Shown here: positions 8,628 to 18,800 of the stretch, in pieces
How the letters are laid out: each line of letters begins with the position of its first letter
How positions within the stretch are numbered: the first letter of the stretch is position 1
Assembly: GCA_001769275.1 (NCBI GenBank)
Contig: MEOQ01000022.1
Coordinates: 1-64,000, forward strand
Direction: 5' to 3'
Origin: Bacteroidetes bacterium GWF2_43_63
Lineage (GTDB): Bacteria > Bacteroidota > Bacteroidia > Bacteroidales > DTU049
DNA: 64,000 nucleotides
The notes under the pieces: generated by a model
Told to the model about the DNA's origin: nothing
Seen by the model: the letters and a program-made list of their open reading frames with translations, nothing else
The model's database searches: none
Translations under genes and position numbers: made by a program

Positions 8628-10322
8628 ATGAAACAGATTATTGAGTGTGTTCCCAATTTCAGCGAAGGCCGCGATCTTTCGGTCATAAAACAAATCACCG
8701 ATGTTATTGAATCATGCGAAGGTGTCCGTCTGCTTGATGTAGACCCAGGTGCAGCCACAAACCGCACTGTGGTCACGTTGGTCGGTACGCCCGACGAAGT
8801 GATTGAAGCGGCTTTTCAGGCAATCAAAAAAGCGGCATCGCTTATCGACATGTCGAAGCATTCTGGCGCGCATCCTCGCTTTGGTGCGACCGATGTCTGT
8901 CCCCTGGTACCGGTTGCAAACATTACCATGGAAGAAGTCGCTGAATATGCGCGCAAACTTGGAAAACGCATTGGAGAAGAACTGAATATTCCTGTGTATT
9001 GCTACGAAGATGCAGCCTTCACCAAAGAACGTCGCAATCTGGCTTATTGCCGCTCCGGCGAATATGAAGGTCTGAAGGAGAAAATTGTAAAACCTGAATG
9101 GAAACCGGATTTTGGTCCTGCCGAATTTAATTCCAGAAGCGGAGCAACAGCTGTTGGTGCACGTGATTTCCTGGTTGCCATCAATTATAATCTGAATACC
9201 ACCAGCACGCGTCGTGCCAACGCCATCGCATTCGATGTGCGCGAAAAAGGGCGTCCGATGCGCGAAGGAAATTCGGTTACCGGCAAAGTTGTGAAAGACG
9301 AAAACGGTAAAGATGTTATGGTTCCAGGCACACTCAAAGCCACCAAAGCCATCGGCTGGTTCATCGATGAATACGGCATTGCGCAGGTAAGTATGAACAT
9401 TACCAATATTTCAACAACACCGGTTCATGTAGCTTTTGATGAAGTTTGCCGCAAGGCTGCCGATCGCGGCGTGCGCGTATGTGGAAGCGAAATTGTTGGA
9501 CTCGTCCCGAAGAAAGTTCTTGTTGATGCCGGCAAACATTATCTGGCTAAACAACAGCGTTCGCTGGGTATTTCAGAAAGCGAACTCGTTAAAATTGCTG
9601 TCAAAAGCATGGGCCTCGACGACCTGAAACCTTTCAATCCGCAGGAAAAAATCATCGAGTATATGCTCGAGGCCGAATCGAATGAAAAGAAGCTGGTGGA
9701 TATGACTTGTGTCGGTTTTGCCGATGAAACTGCAAGTGAATCACCTGCACCTGGCGGAGGCTCCATTGCGGCTTACATGGCCGTTCTTGGCGCAGCACTT
9801 GGCACGATGGTAGCCAACCTGAGTTCGCATAAAGCCGGATGGGATGAGCGCTGGGAAGAATTCAGCAAATACGCCGAAGCCGGACAGAAACTCAAAGACG
9901 AACTGTTGCATCTGGTTGACGAAGACACCCGCTCTTTCAATAGAATTATGGATGCGCTTGGATTACCCAAAGGCACTCCCGAAGAAAAGACAGCACGCAA
10001 AGCCGCTATGCAGGCCGCAACACAATATGCAACAGAAGTTCCGTTCAAGACTATGCAGAAAGCAGCGGAGGTACTGCCCGTATGTAAAGCCATGGCTGAA
10101 ATCGGTAATCCGAATTCAGTTTCCGATGCAGGGGTAGGCGCACTCGCAGCTACAGCAGGCGTACGTGGTGCATTCCTGAATGTAAAAATCAACGCCGGCG
10201 GAATCGAAGATAAAGCCTGGGCTGCAGACATAATAGCCAAAGCACAGAAAGTGCACGATGATGCATTGAAGCTGGAAGCCGAGATCATGGCGCAGGTGGA
10301 GAAAGTGATTGCAAAAGCATAG
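8628..10322 (+). CDS. ftcD: Fused glutamate formimidoyltransferase / formiminotetrahydrofolate cyclodeaminase
   Basis: The 564-residue protein joins two enzymes, as in animal FTCD. The N-terminal part (about 1-330) is the formiminotransferase, opening with 'ECVPNFSEGRD' and carrying 'KHSGAHPRFGATDVCPLVPV'. The C-terminal part (about 355-560) is the cyclodeaminase, with 'SESPAPGGGSIAA' near residue 370 and the helical 'GNPNSVSDAGVGALAA' region. Together they move the formimino group from formiminoglutamate to tetrahydrofolate and release ammonia, giving 5,10-methenyl-THF and glutamate. That completes the histidine route begun by hutI just upstream. The fused architecture is common in Bacteroidota. 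Confidence is very high. Confidence 0.96.
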   Translation: MKQIIECVPNFSEGRDLSVIKQITDVIESCEGVRLLDVDPGAATNRTVVTLVGTPDEVIEAAFQAIKKAASLIDMSKHSGAHPRFGATDVCPLVPVANITMEEVAEYARKLGKRIGEELNIPVYCYEDAAFTKERRNLAYCRSGEYEGLKEKIVKPEWKPDFGPAEFNSRSGATAVGARDFLVAINYNLNTTSTRRANAIAFDVREKGRPMREGNSVTGKVVKDENGKDVMVPGTLKATKAIGWFIDEYGIAQVSMNITNISTTPVHVAFDEVCRKAADRGVRVCGSEIVGLVPKKVLVDAGKHYLAKQQRSLGISESELVKIAVKSMGLDDLKPFNPQEKIIEYMLEAESNEKKLVDMTCVGFADETASESPAPGGGSIAAYMAVLGAALGTMVANLSSHKAGWDERWEEFSKYAEAGQKLKDELLHLVDEDTRSFNRIMDALGLPKGTPEEKTARKAAMQAATQYATEVPFKTMQKAAEVLPVCKAMAEIGNPNSVSDAGVGALAATAGVRGAFLNVKINAGGIEDKAWAADIIAKAQKVHDDALKLEAEIMAQVEKVIAKA

Positions 10323-10469
10323 AGCATGCGGTCAATGGTTCAACGTGCAATGCTCAGAGCTCAGGGCATAAGGCACAACTCTACTTGAGTTGAAAGTTTA
10401 TTAAGTCATCAGGTTCATAAAGGTGGCGTTGATGAATGCGGCATAGGGCGCAATGCCCAGAGCAAACCC

Positions 10470-10640
10470 GCACCCAACATTTTGGCGTCCGCGCGACAGT
10501 GAATTGTGCAAGGGAGCGGACACGGAATTCCGCCAGCGGGCGGACAAGCTGTTGGGTGCCCAAGACACTAACTGCCCGACGATTCCAGGTCAGCAATGCT
10601 TTGGTGTTAACCCTATCATGCTGACGCTAAAATGTCGGGC
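10470..10640. repeat. Large inverted-repeat structures in the ftcD-ABC-F gap
   Basis: Two structures are visible. First, GCACCCAACA (10470-10479) pairs perfectly with TGTTGGGTGC (10550-10559) around a 70-nt loop. Second, a nested palindrome has GCCCGAC (10574-10580) pairing with GTCGGGC (10634-10640), enclosing GTCAGCA/TGCTGAC (10589-10595 and 10619-10625). No gene was credible in 10323-10877. The stretch near 10390-10420 (TTGAAAG...CATCAGGTTCATAAAG) recurs in inverted orientation near 55744-55790. Confidence 0.6.
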
Positions 10641-10757
10641 GAAGCACAGAGCACAGCGTACAAAGCCATAAACAAAAAGCAAACTTAGCACGGATTGCAT
10701 CCAATGATTGTCGGTACTGCGCTATTGTTGCCAAAAGGAGCATTGGTCCAGAATATT

Positions 10758-10801
10758 TCCACAACGCAGAGAGCTCGCTTCGCGAGGCACTCAGGTAGTG
10801 G
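10758..10801 (-). repeat. 44-nt hairpin repeat, copy 1
   Basis: Its reverse complement matches 15391-15434 at 42 of 44 positions. The unit is bounded by CCACNAC/GTTGTGG and has an inner CTCGC...GCGAG stem. Related, more diverged hairpins containing ACTCAGG and GCAGAGAGGTT lie at 13090-13142, 15448-15486 and 60934-60983. Confidence 0.75.
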
Positions 10802-10868
10802 AAATGTTATTTTATCAGCGAAGGCGCGTTGCTGCTCTAAAAAACCGTAGCTTTGCATCTTTTTATAA

Positions 10869-12497
<1,629 letters not shown>

Positions 12498-12519
12498 GAT
12501 TTGTATTTTACAAATTATA

Positions 12520-12546
12520 AAAGCCGCATTCGTGCGGCTTTTTTGA
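12520..12546 (+). terminator. Terminator of the ABC-F gene
   Basis: AAAGCCGCA, a short loop, then TGCGGCTTTTTT: a GC-rich stem followed by a T run, 22 bp after the ABC-F stop codon. Because the stem is flanked by A and T runs it could also serve the convergent lipoprotein gene. Confidence 0.85.
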
Positions 12547-12585
12547 ATTCTTGCTTCATGTAAAACGCTATCCCGGCCGCTTCGA

Positions 12586-12978
12586 TCAGTCTAGTGCAAC
12601 TGTGAATGATCCTGGATTTCCTGCAGTTCCGTTGAACGATTCCTGGAAAGTTCCGGTGGAGGCGCTGGTCCAGGTCAATACGTATTTGTCCGATCCACCC
12701 ATCTGAAAGGTGATTTCGGACTCATTGGTTCCCTTTTTCGAATAGCTATACGAAAAATCGTCAACGCCCGTGAGCGCGGCCATTCCGCTGCTGCTGGTGG
12801 TTGAAAAATACCATTCGTTGGTCGGACCTCCGGTTTCAGCCAAAGTCAGCGTGAGTTTCCCCCACGATGAAGAGCCGATAGCATAATCGGTAGTCTGATC
12901 ATCAGAATCTTCTTCGCAGGCGGTGAATACAAATGAAAAAGTCAGGGTTAAGGCGATTAAGAGAAGAATTTTTTTCAT
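12586..12978 (-). CDS. Small lipoprotein of unknown function
   Basis: The 130-residue protein begins with a lipoprotein signal peptide: 'MKK', a hydrophobic run, then a lipobox with Cys20 ('FTAC'). It is followed by an acidic 'EEDSDD' run that in Bacteroidota can resemble a surface lipoprotein export signal. The rest is Ser/Thr/Gly-rich and looks beta-stranded ('GKLTLTLAETGG', 'SEITFQMGGSDKYVLTW', ending 'GSFTVALD'), with no family I recognise. A TATATTTG -7 element lies at 12995-13002. Neighbouring genes give no clue; it is transcribed on its own, towards the ABC-F gene. Likely outer membrane, possibly surface exposed. Confidence 0.75.
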   Translation of the reverse strand: MKKILLLIALTLTFSFVFTACEEDSDDQTTDYAIGSSSWGKLTLTLAETGGPTNEWYFSTTSSSGMAALTGVDDFSYSYSKKGTNESEITFQMGGSDKYVLTWTSASTGTFQESFNGTAGNPGSFTVALD

Positions 12979-13089
12979 AGGCTGGCTTTTTTTGCAAATA
13001 TAAAAAGTTTTCAGAATTGTTTTTTATAACTATCAGTTGTAAGGAATCAGCATTTAGCTCTCGGAAGTGACAAAAAGATTGAGCTTCTT

Positions 13090-13142
13090 CAACGCTCACG
13101 ATAGCTATCGTGACAGGTCGCTTCGCGACGCAGAGAGGTTGA
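13090..13142. repeat. Diverged copy of the hairpin repeat with a 16-nt palindrome
   Basis: The segment starts with CAAC and ends with GTTG. It contains the perfect palindrome CACGATAGCTATCGTG (13097-13112) and a TCGC-TTC-GCGA mini-hairpin, then GCAGAGAGGTTG shared with the 44-nt repeat family. The gap 12979-13261 holds no gene. Confidence 0.6.
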
Positions 13143-13261
13143 AGGCTGACCCGTTTTTATTAATGCGTTTTCAAATTTTCACATCATATTTCGTATCTCA
13201 AACGTCTTTCTTATTCACACGCACGCGAAGCGTCATATCGCCGCAGGCGCACATCTTCACA

Positions 13262-15274
13262 TCATTTTGTCTTTCTTCTCTCATATTTCCAGCTAATCCC
13301 TCCCATCAGCATAAATCCGGGCTGTGAAACATTGGCGTGATCGATAATTTTGGTGTTGAAGAGATTTGTTGCATTCACCGTGAAGCGCAGTTGCTTCCAC
13401 TGATAAAACACACCTGCATCGGCCAGCCAGACTGGCTTATAAGGTGCTTCGGCCAGATAGACTCCTTCGGAAAAAGGCGTGTAGCCGCCTGCGCGGTCCT
13501 GCCAGCCCAGCTGCCACGTAAGGCCGGCATTGTCAGTGATTCTGTGAACAGCTCTGATATCCAGCTTGTGCTTCATATAATCGAGCACATATTGAGAAAC
13601 AAATCCTTCGCTTGATTTATCGCTCACCAAAAAAGTGTAGTTCACGCTGAAGCGCTGAATAAAAAATTTCTTTCTGAAAAAATCAGGCAACACCGAAATA
13701 CCAGCTTCTATGCCGCTTACATTCACTGCGGTCAGATTTTTACATTCCCAGACAGTGGCTGTATCGTGGCGGACCCAATCGATCATATTGATGCCGTAGC
13801 GCTGAAATCCAGCTACTTCGGCCAATATGTTTTTATGATCCCATTTTAAACCGCCTTCAATACTGATTGCTTCTTCTGGCTTCAGGAGCGGATTTCCGAT
13901 GTTGGTCGGCGATGAATAATACAGATTGGTAAAATTCGGAAGTCGCAAACTGCGGTTAGCTGTCGCAAAAATCCGAAGCGGTTTTATTATCTGATATCCC
14001 AGATCAATTCCGGGATACACGCTGATATCATTTTCAAGCTGATGGCTTAGGTAAAGAAGTGCTCCACCTGAAACACTGAATTTTTTTGCTGTATAGCTGT
14101 GTTCAGCCATGATGCTGAAACCGTTTCTCTGTGCTGATTTTGTGTAGAATGCGCTATCTGTTCCGGCAACAGCAATGGGAGAATTCATGGTTGTCCCAAG
14201 TACATTGCTGAAAATATGCTCCATGCGGAAATCGGCACCCAGCGATGTTTTGTGTTTTTTCCACGAGAATGTTTTTTCCACGCTGGCTCCTGCAACATCC
14301 GATAAATGATAATTATGATTTTTATACCATGCGGGCGGATCGTTGCGGAATAATTCAAAGCGGTCGTAGTGCCGGCGCCAGTAAACAGAGGTTTTCCATG
14401 ATTGATTGTTGAGATCGGAAAGGCCGGCTGAAGCAAAAATGGTCGAGGTCGCTTCAAACTGATTGGGGAATTTTGGCGTGTAAAAACTGTTGGCACCAAA
14501 TTCTTTCAAAATATAGCCAGCCTGCACATCGGTTTTGATTTTACCTATCTTGGCATTCATGCGGTAAAACGCATTGGCTTTCATAAAATCGGTATTGTCG
14601 GTATAGCCATCGGTGGTGTTACCGCTTAATGAGAGAACATGATAAACTTTTTTTGTCCTGAAAGGCAGATTGGTAGCCAGTTCTGCCGTGCCATACAATC
14701 CACCGCGCAATGACAGCGATGGAACTGCTTTTTCGGGCGACGATGTAATAATATTTATGGCGCCGGCAAAAGCATTCGGGCCAAAAATGCGGGCTCCGGA
14801 GCCCTGCAAAACTTCGATGCGTTCAATGGCCGTAATATCGACTGGGATATCCATATTGTGATGACCGGTCTGCGGATCGCTGATGTTTATTCCGTTAAGC
14901 AATACAAGCACCTGATCGAAGGTGCCGCCGCGCATGCTGATGTCGGATTGTGCGCCTGTAATGCCGCGCTGGCGGATATCAACACCCCGCACATATTCCA
15001 GCAGAGCTCCCAGATCACTTACCGGAGCCAATTGTATTTCTTCGGCACGGATGACATGTACCACCCGCAGCAATTCAGACTGGACCGTTGGTGCAAACTG
15101 CGCGCTGACTATGACCGAATCAAGATCTATTTTTTGAATGGTGTCTTGTTTTACCAGGATTGAATCAACCTGACCGTAGCAAGTGGCATTTGAGAAAAAG
15201 AAAAAACAGATTGAAAATAAAAGAGGAATTGTCCTGAAATATTTTAATTGGTGCGACTTTCTGAAACAAACCAT
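13262..15274 (-). CDS. TonB-dependent receptor, BtuB-like
   Basis: The 670-residue protein has an N-terminal hydrophobic signal (about residues 13-34). It lacks the carboxypeptidase-like extension of the first receptor. The plug domain (about 55-170) has 'SDISMRGGTFDQVLVLLNGI' and 'ERIEVLQGSGARIFGPNAFAGAINI', the vitamin B12/siderophore receptor pattern. A beta-barrel follows, and the end is 'GGISWKYERRKTK', slightly past the last strand. Length and plug resemble BtuB, but no cobalamin riboswitch was found upstream, so the ligand stays open. A TACCTTTG -7 element is at 15301-15308. It is transcribed alone. Confidence 0.87.
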   Translation of the reverse strand: MVCFRKSHQLKYFRTIPLLFSICFFFFSNATCYGQVDSILVKQDTIQKIDLDSVIVSAQFAPTVQSELLRVVHVIRAEEIQLAPVSDLGALLEYVRGVDIRQRGITGAQSDISMRGGTFDQVLVLLNGINISDPQTGHHNMDIPVDITAIERIEVLQGSGARIFGPNAFAGAINIITSSPEKAVPSLSLRGGLYGTAELATNLPFRTKKVYHVLSLSGNTTDGYTDNTDFMKANAFYRMNAKIGKIKTDVQAGYILKEFGANSFYTPKFPNQFEATSTIFASAGLSDLNNQSWKTSVYWRRHYDRFELFRNDPPAWYKNHNYHLSDVAGASVEKTFSWKKHKTSLGADFRMEHIFSNVLGTTMNSPIAVAGTDSAFYTKSAQRNGFSIMAEHSYTAKKFSVSGGALLYLSHQLENDISVYPGIDLGYQIIKPLRIFATANRSLRLPNFTNLYYSSPTNIGNPLLKPEEAISIEGGLKWDHKNILAEVAGFQRYGINMIDWVRHDTATVWECKNLTAVNVSGIEAGISVLPDFFRKKFFIQRFSVNYTFLVSDKSSEGFVSQYVLDYMKHKLDIRAVHRITDNAGLTWQLGWQDRAGGYTPFSEGVYLAEAPYKPVWLADAGVFYQWKQLRFTVNATNLFNTKIIDHANVSQPGFMLMGGISWKYERRKTK

Positions 15275-15390
15275 GACAAAGGGGGCTTAGAAATTTTGCG
15301 CAAAGGTAGAAATTGAAAATGAACGTTGTTTTAATTTTTTATTTTTCGCACATCAATGTTTATCAGTCAATAGTTTGCAAGAATCGGGTT

Positions 15391-15486
15391 CCACAACCTG
15401 AGTGCCTCGCGGAGCGAGCTCTCTGCGTTGTGGATTTTTCTGAGGCCAACGCACTCAGGTCGCGTTCTGCGACGCAGAGAGGTTGT
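15391..15486 (+). repeat. 44-nt hairpin repeat, copy 2, and an adjoining variant
   Basis: 15391-15434 is a 42/44 match to the inverse of 10758-10801. Immediately after, 15448-15486 is a variant: CAAC, ACTCAGG, TCGC-loop-GCGA, GCAGAGAGGTTG. The two can fold as consecutive hairpins in the gap 15275-15535, which holds no gene. Confidence 0.7.
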
Positions 15487-15535
15487 CCTGCTATCGCTGG
15501 TATACAACAGATTTTTTAGCGATTATTAAAACAAT

Positions 15536-15928
15536 TCAGCTGCCGCCGTTCATCCTTGTATTGATTCCTCTTGAATTTATCGGAGGTTTTGTTGTCGTAC
15601 ATTCAGTAATGACTACATTTCTGAACGTATAGGTGATTTTGTTTTGCGGATCTTTAGGCGCCGTCAGAATTTGCCTGATTTCGTTGGCCCTGAGCTCAAT
15701 GTATTCCGAATGCTCTTTAACGCTACTAACAACAGCGCCATTTTGGTTTTTCCCTTCTGTCACATAAGAGATGCGAAAAGTAATGCTTTGATTCCCATTG
15801 TTTTGGGCTTTCAGCATGCGCCCCTGTTCATTGGAAACAACAACTTCGCAACGAAGCTGAGTCTGTTGAGAATGACAAATCTGCGTCGTAACAAATATGT
15901 AGATAAATGCGATAAAAAGTATTTTCAT
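15536..15928 (-). CDS. Small secreted protein of unknown function
   Basis: The start at 15928 ('MKILFIAFIYIFVTTQICHSQ') gives a clean signal peptide with cleavage near residue 21 and a 130-residue product; longer in-frame starts add an unlikely prefix. The mature part has alternating hydrophobic residues ('LRCEVVVSNEQGRML', 'SITFRISYVTEGKN', 'YIELRANEIRQILTAP', 'KITYTFRNVVITEC'), suggesting a small immunoglobulin-like beta-sandwich. It ends in an Asn/Gly/Arg-rich tail. Two cysteines remain after export and could form a disulphide. No family was recognised, and neighbours are unrelated and on their own transcripts. Confidence 0.7.
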   Translation of the reverse strand: MKILFIAFIYIFVTTQICHSQQTQLRCEVVVSNEQGRMLKAQNNGNQSITFRISYVTEGKNQNGAVVSSVKEHSEYIELRANEIRQILTAPKDPQNKITYTFRNVVITECTTTKPPINSRGINTRMNGGS

Positions 15929-16206
15929 ATAGATAAAACGATTTAAAGCAAAGATAATCCCTGAGGGTAAGAAAATCAAATACTAGATGTTAATAAGCTT
16001 TGGAATTTTGTTATTTAAGAAATGCTATTCGATAAAATTGACTTTTAGTATTGCGAATATTTTAAATCGGGTCACGATTCAAAATGACAGAATTTTTATG
16101 CGATATCGATTATTTTTAATTTCTCTTCAAGAAATTAATTTCAACCCTTGCCATATCCTAAAAAGTCAGATATTTGCATCACATTTATTAACCAAAATAT
16201 ACAATC

Positions 16207-17982
16207 ATGTCCGGAAAGACATTTGCCGAAAAGATTTTCAATGCCCCTGCGGGGAGCATCGTTTTTGCGAAACCTGATATTGTGCTGTCTCACGACAACA
16301 CCGCCAGTATTGCTGGCACTTTTAAAAAAATGAACGGTGAAAAGGTTGCTTATCCCGACCAGCTTCTCATCGTGCTTGACCACAATGCACCACCTACTAC
16401 AGCGGGCCTGGCCAATGATTATCAGACCATTCGCAATATTGTGAAAGAACAGGGAATCAAAAAATTTCATGATGTCGGAAAAGGAATTTGCCATCAGCTT
16501 ATGGCGCTGCATGCCCGCCCGAAGATGATCGTGGTTGGAAGCGACAGTCACAGTTGCACTGCCGGAGCTTTCAATGCTTTTGCTGCCGGAATCGACCGTA
16601 CTGAAACTGCAGGCCTCTGGAAAGCTGGTGAAACCTGGTTCCGCGTACCAGATTCAGTGAAAATCACGTTGAACGGAAAACTGAACAAAGGCGTCTATGC
16701 AAAAGATCTCGCACTATGGATTATTGGTATGATTGGCAGTGCTGGTGCCGATTACATGTCAATTGAATACCATGGCGAAGGAGTGAAAACACTCAGCGTT
16801 GCCGACCGCATGGTGTTGGCCAATCTGGCGTCGGAAATGGGCGCAAAAAATGCCGTTTTCCCATCTGACGAAGTGCTTGAAAAATATTTTGGACAGAAAT
16901 TCGAAGGCCTTTGGGCCGATGCTGATGCCAAATATATTCGCGAAATAAACATCGATCTCGCAACTATATTCCCGGTAGTTTCCGCTCCGCATAATGTCGA
17001 TAACGTGAAGGCTGTGAGCGAAGTTCAGGGCACTGAGCTTCATCAGGCAGTGATTGGAACCTGCACCAACGGACGCATCGAAGATTTGCGCGAAGCCGCT
17101 TCCATCCTCAAAGGCAATAAAGTTCCCGAATTTTTCCAATTACTGATTATTCCGGCTTCGCTTGAGATTTATTCACAAGCTTTGAAAGAAGGTCTGATTG
17201 AAATTTTCATGGCCGCCGGCGCCAACATTCTTACTCCTTCCTGCGGTCCTTGCCTGGGAACCGGACAAGGTATTCCTGCCGATGGCTACAATGTTATTTC
17301 AACTGCCAACCGCAATTTCCTTGGCCGTATGGGAAACAAAAACGCCAATATTTATCTGGCTTCTCCCGCTACAGTAGCTGCTTCGGCACTGGCCGGGAAA
17401 ATTACGGATCCGCGCGGAATTCAGGGCAGCGACAAATTTCCGTACAGCATCGAGCAGAGTCCAACCGTATCCATTCCTGAAGGCGAAAACCGCTTATTGA
17501 GCAATGTCTGGAACTATACCGATGTGAACAACCTGAACACCGACCAGATGTTTGCCGGAAATCTGACCTACAACATCAAGAGCAGCGAAGGCGACAAGAT
17601 AATGCCGTATCTTTTTAAAGGATTCGATGAAGCTTTTGCAGAAAAAGTCGGAGCAGGGCAGCTTCTTATGGCTGGCGCCAATTTCGGTTGTGGTAGCTCG
17701 CGCGAACACCCGGCTGTAGGTCTCGCTTTTGCCGATGTGAAAGCCGTGATCTGCAAATCGGTCAACCGCATTTTCTACCGCTCGTCCATCAATCAGGGTC
17801 TTCCGATTATCGTGTTGCCCGAAGCAGTAGATGCGTACAAAGCCGGTGATAAAGTTGAACTCGATTTCACTGCCGGAAAACTGACGGTTGGCGAAAAAGT
17901 CTTTACCTTTAACCCACTGCCCGAAAAGCTGATGAACATCTTCGCCAATAAAGGTCTGGTGAATTTTTACAAGAAAAACTGA
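16207..17982 (+). CDS. Aconitase-superfamily hydro-lyase, fused LeuC/LeuD (isopropylmalate/homoaconitate dehydratase type)
   Basis: The 591-residue protein joins a large-subunit part (about 1-415) and a swivel-domain small-subunit part (about 440-591) that are separate proteins in classical LeuCD. The large part carries the three [4Fe-4S] cysteines in 'GTCTNG' and 'PSCGPCLG', plus 'SDSHSCTAGAF'. The swivel part carries 'GCGSSREHPAVGL', which binds the substrate carboxylate. The family isomerises hydroxy-acids by dehydration and rehydration. Whether the substrate here is isopropylmalate, homocitrate/homoaconitate or dimethylmalate cannot be read from the sequence. The gene is alone: no leuA, leuB or lysine-pathway gene is nearby. 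The arrangement is full length with no frameshift. Confidence 0.85.
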   Translation: MSGKTFAEKIFNAPAGSIVFAKPDIVLSHDNTASIAGTFKKMNGEKVAYPDQLLIVLDHNAPPTTAGLANDYQTIRNIVKEQGIKKFHDVGKGICHQLMALHARPKMIVVGSDSHSCTAGAFNAFAAGIDRTETAGLWKAGETWFRVPDSVKITLNGKLNKGVYAKDLALWIIGMIGSAGADYMSIEYHGEGVKTLSVADRMVLANLASEMGAKNAVFPSDEVLEKYFGQKFEGLWADADAKYIREINIDLATIFPVVSAPHNVDNVKAVSEVQGTELHQAVIGTCTNGRIEDLREAASILKGNKVPEFFQLLIIPASLEIYSQALKEGLIEIFMAAGANILTPSCGPCLGTGQGIPADGYNVISTANRNFLGRMGNKNANIYLASPATVAASALAGKITDPRGIQGSDKFPYSIEQSPTVSIPEGENRLLSNVWNYTDVNNLNTDQMFAGNLTYNIKSSEGDKIMPYLFKGFDEAFAEKVGAGQLLMAGANFGCGSSREHPAVGLAFADVKAVICKSVNRIFYRSSINQGLPIIVLPEAVDAYKAGDKVELDFTAGKLTVGEKVFTFNPLPEKLMNIFANKGLVNFYKKN

Positions 17983-18006
17983 GGATATTTTTAAACCTAT
18001 CTCCTT

Positions 18007-18127
18007 CAAGCTCGTTGTCATTCTGAGCCCCGCCTGCTTTCACACTGAACCCTGCTTCTGTCACTCTGAGCGGAGTCGAAGAGTCTACAGCAGGGCAAAC
18101 TCCGTCGAAGAACCAACAACGAGCTTG
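18007..18127. repeat. GCGGAGTCGAAG repeat element closed by a 12-bp inverted repeat
   Basis: CAAGCTCGTTGT (18007-18018) is exactly complementary to ACAACGAGCTTG (18116-18127). Between them lie GTCATTCTGAGC, then CACTCTGAGCGGAGTCGAAG and a degenerate CTCCGTCGAAG. The same core occurs near 36441-36515 and, inverted, near 49846-49858. It sits between the hydro-lyase and tatD genes. Confidence 0.75.
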
Positions 18128-18158
18128 ATGATTTTAGCTGAGTTAATATAGCATCCCG

Positions 18159-18800
18159 ATGCACTACTACGACATCCATACACACAATGAATCGAAGTCT
18201 CCATCGGTGACAGGCATACTGAATTTGATTCCGGGGCAAGCCGTTCCGGAATCATTTTTTTCTGTCGGCATTCATCCATGGTTTGCAAAAGACGCATCAA
18301 TAGCGGATTTGAATGAGTATGTCAACGCTCCGTTTTGCGTAGCCATTGGCGAATGCGGACTGGATGCGGTAAAATCTGCAATATCATTTGATGAGCAGAA
18401 AATACTCTTCCGCGCGCATCTGGAGCTGGCCGGGAAATATTCCAAACCTGTTGTATTGCATGTTGTGCAAAGCACGAATGAGCTATTTCATGTCCTAAAA
18501 GACTTTCCGGAGCTGGTGTATATCTGGCATGGATTCACAGGAAACGAAGAATTGATTAAACAATTTAGTCAATTCAATATTTACTTTTCATGTGGACCGC
18601 GAGGTTTGAAAAAGCCTGAAATCTGGCTCTCAATGCCGGAAGGCAGATTGCTATGTGAAACGGATGATTCGGAAGCTCAGATTGAGCAAGTATATGCAGA
18701 ACTGGCTGCCATCAGAAATGAATCGGTGGAGCAGCTTGCAAAAATTATTGAAAACAACGTAATCAGAATATTCGGATATGAGCTGGAACGAAAGGACTGA
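18159..18800 (+). CDS. TatD-family metal-dependent hydrolase
   Basis: The 213-residue protein starts with 'YYDIHTHN' (metal-binding HxH) and continues with 'SVGIHPWF', 'GECGLD' (metal-bridging Glu), 'VLHVVQS' and 'WHGFTG'. It ends with 'LLCETDDSE', whose Asp is the catalytic acid. These are the TatD DNase/amidohydrolase motifs. It is shorter than typical TatD (about 260), because loops are trimmed. Family members are cytoplasmic Mg-dependent nucleases or related hydrolases; the exact substrate is not known. The last 23 bp overlap the start of the tcdA-like gene, so the two are co-translated. Confidence 0.88.
   Translation: MHYYDIHTHNESKSPSVTGILNLIPGQAVPESFFSVGIHPWFAKDASIADLNEYVNAPFCVAIGECGLDAVKSAISFDEQKILFRAHLELAGKYSKPVVLHVVQSTNELFHVLKDFPELVYIWHGFTGNEELIKQFSQFNIYFSCGPRGLKKPEIWLSMPEGRLLCETDDSEAQIEQVYAELAAIRNESVEQLAKIIENNVIRIFGYELERKD

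Noticed and set aside
15275-15535. Cobalamin riboswitch before the BtuB-like receptor
   Set aside because: No B12-box or the usual conserved helices were found. The leader only has a -7 element and hairpin repeats.
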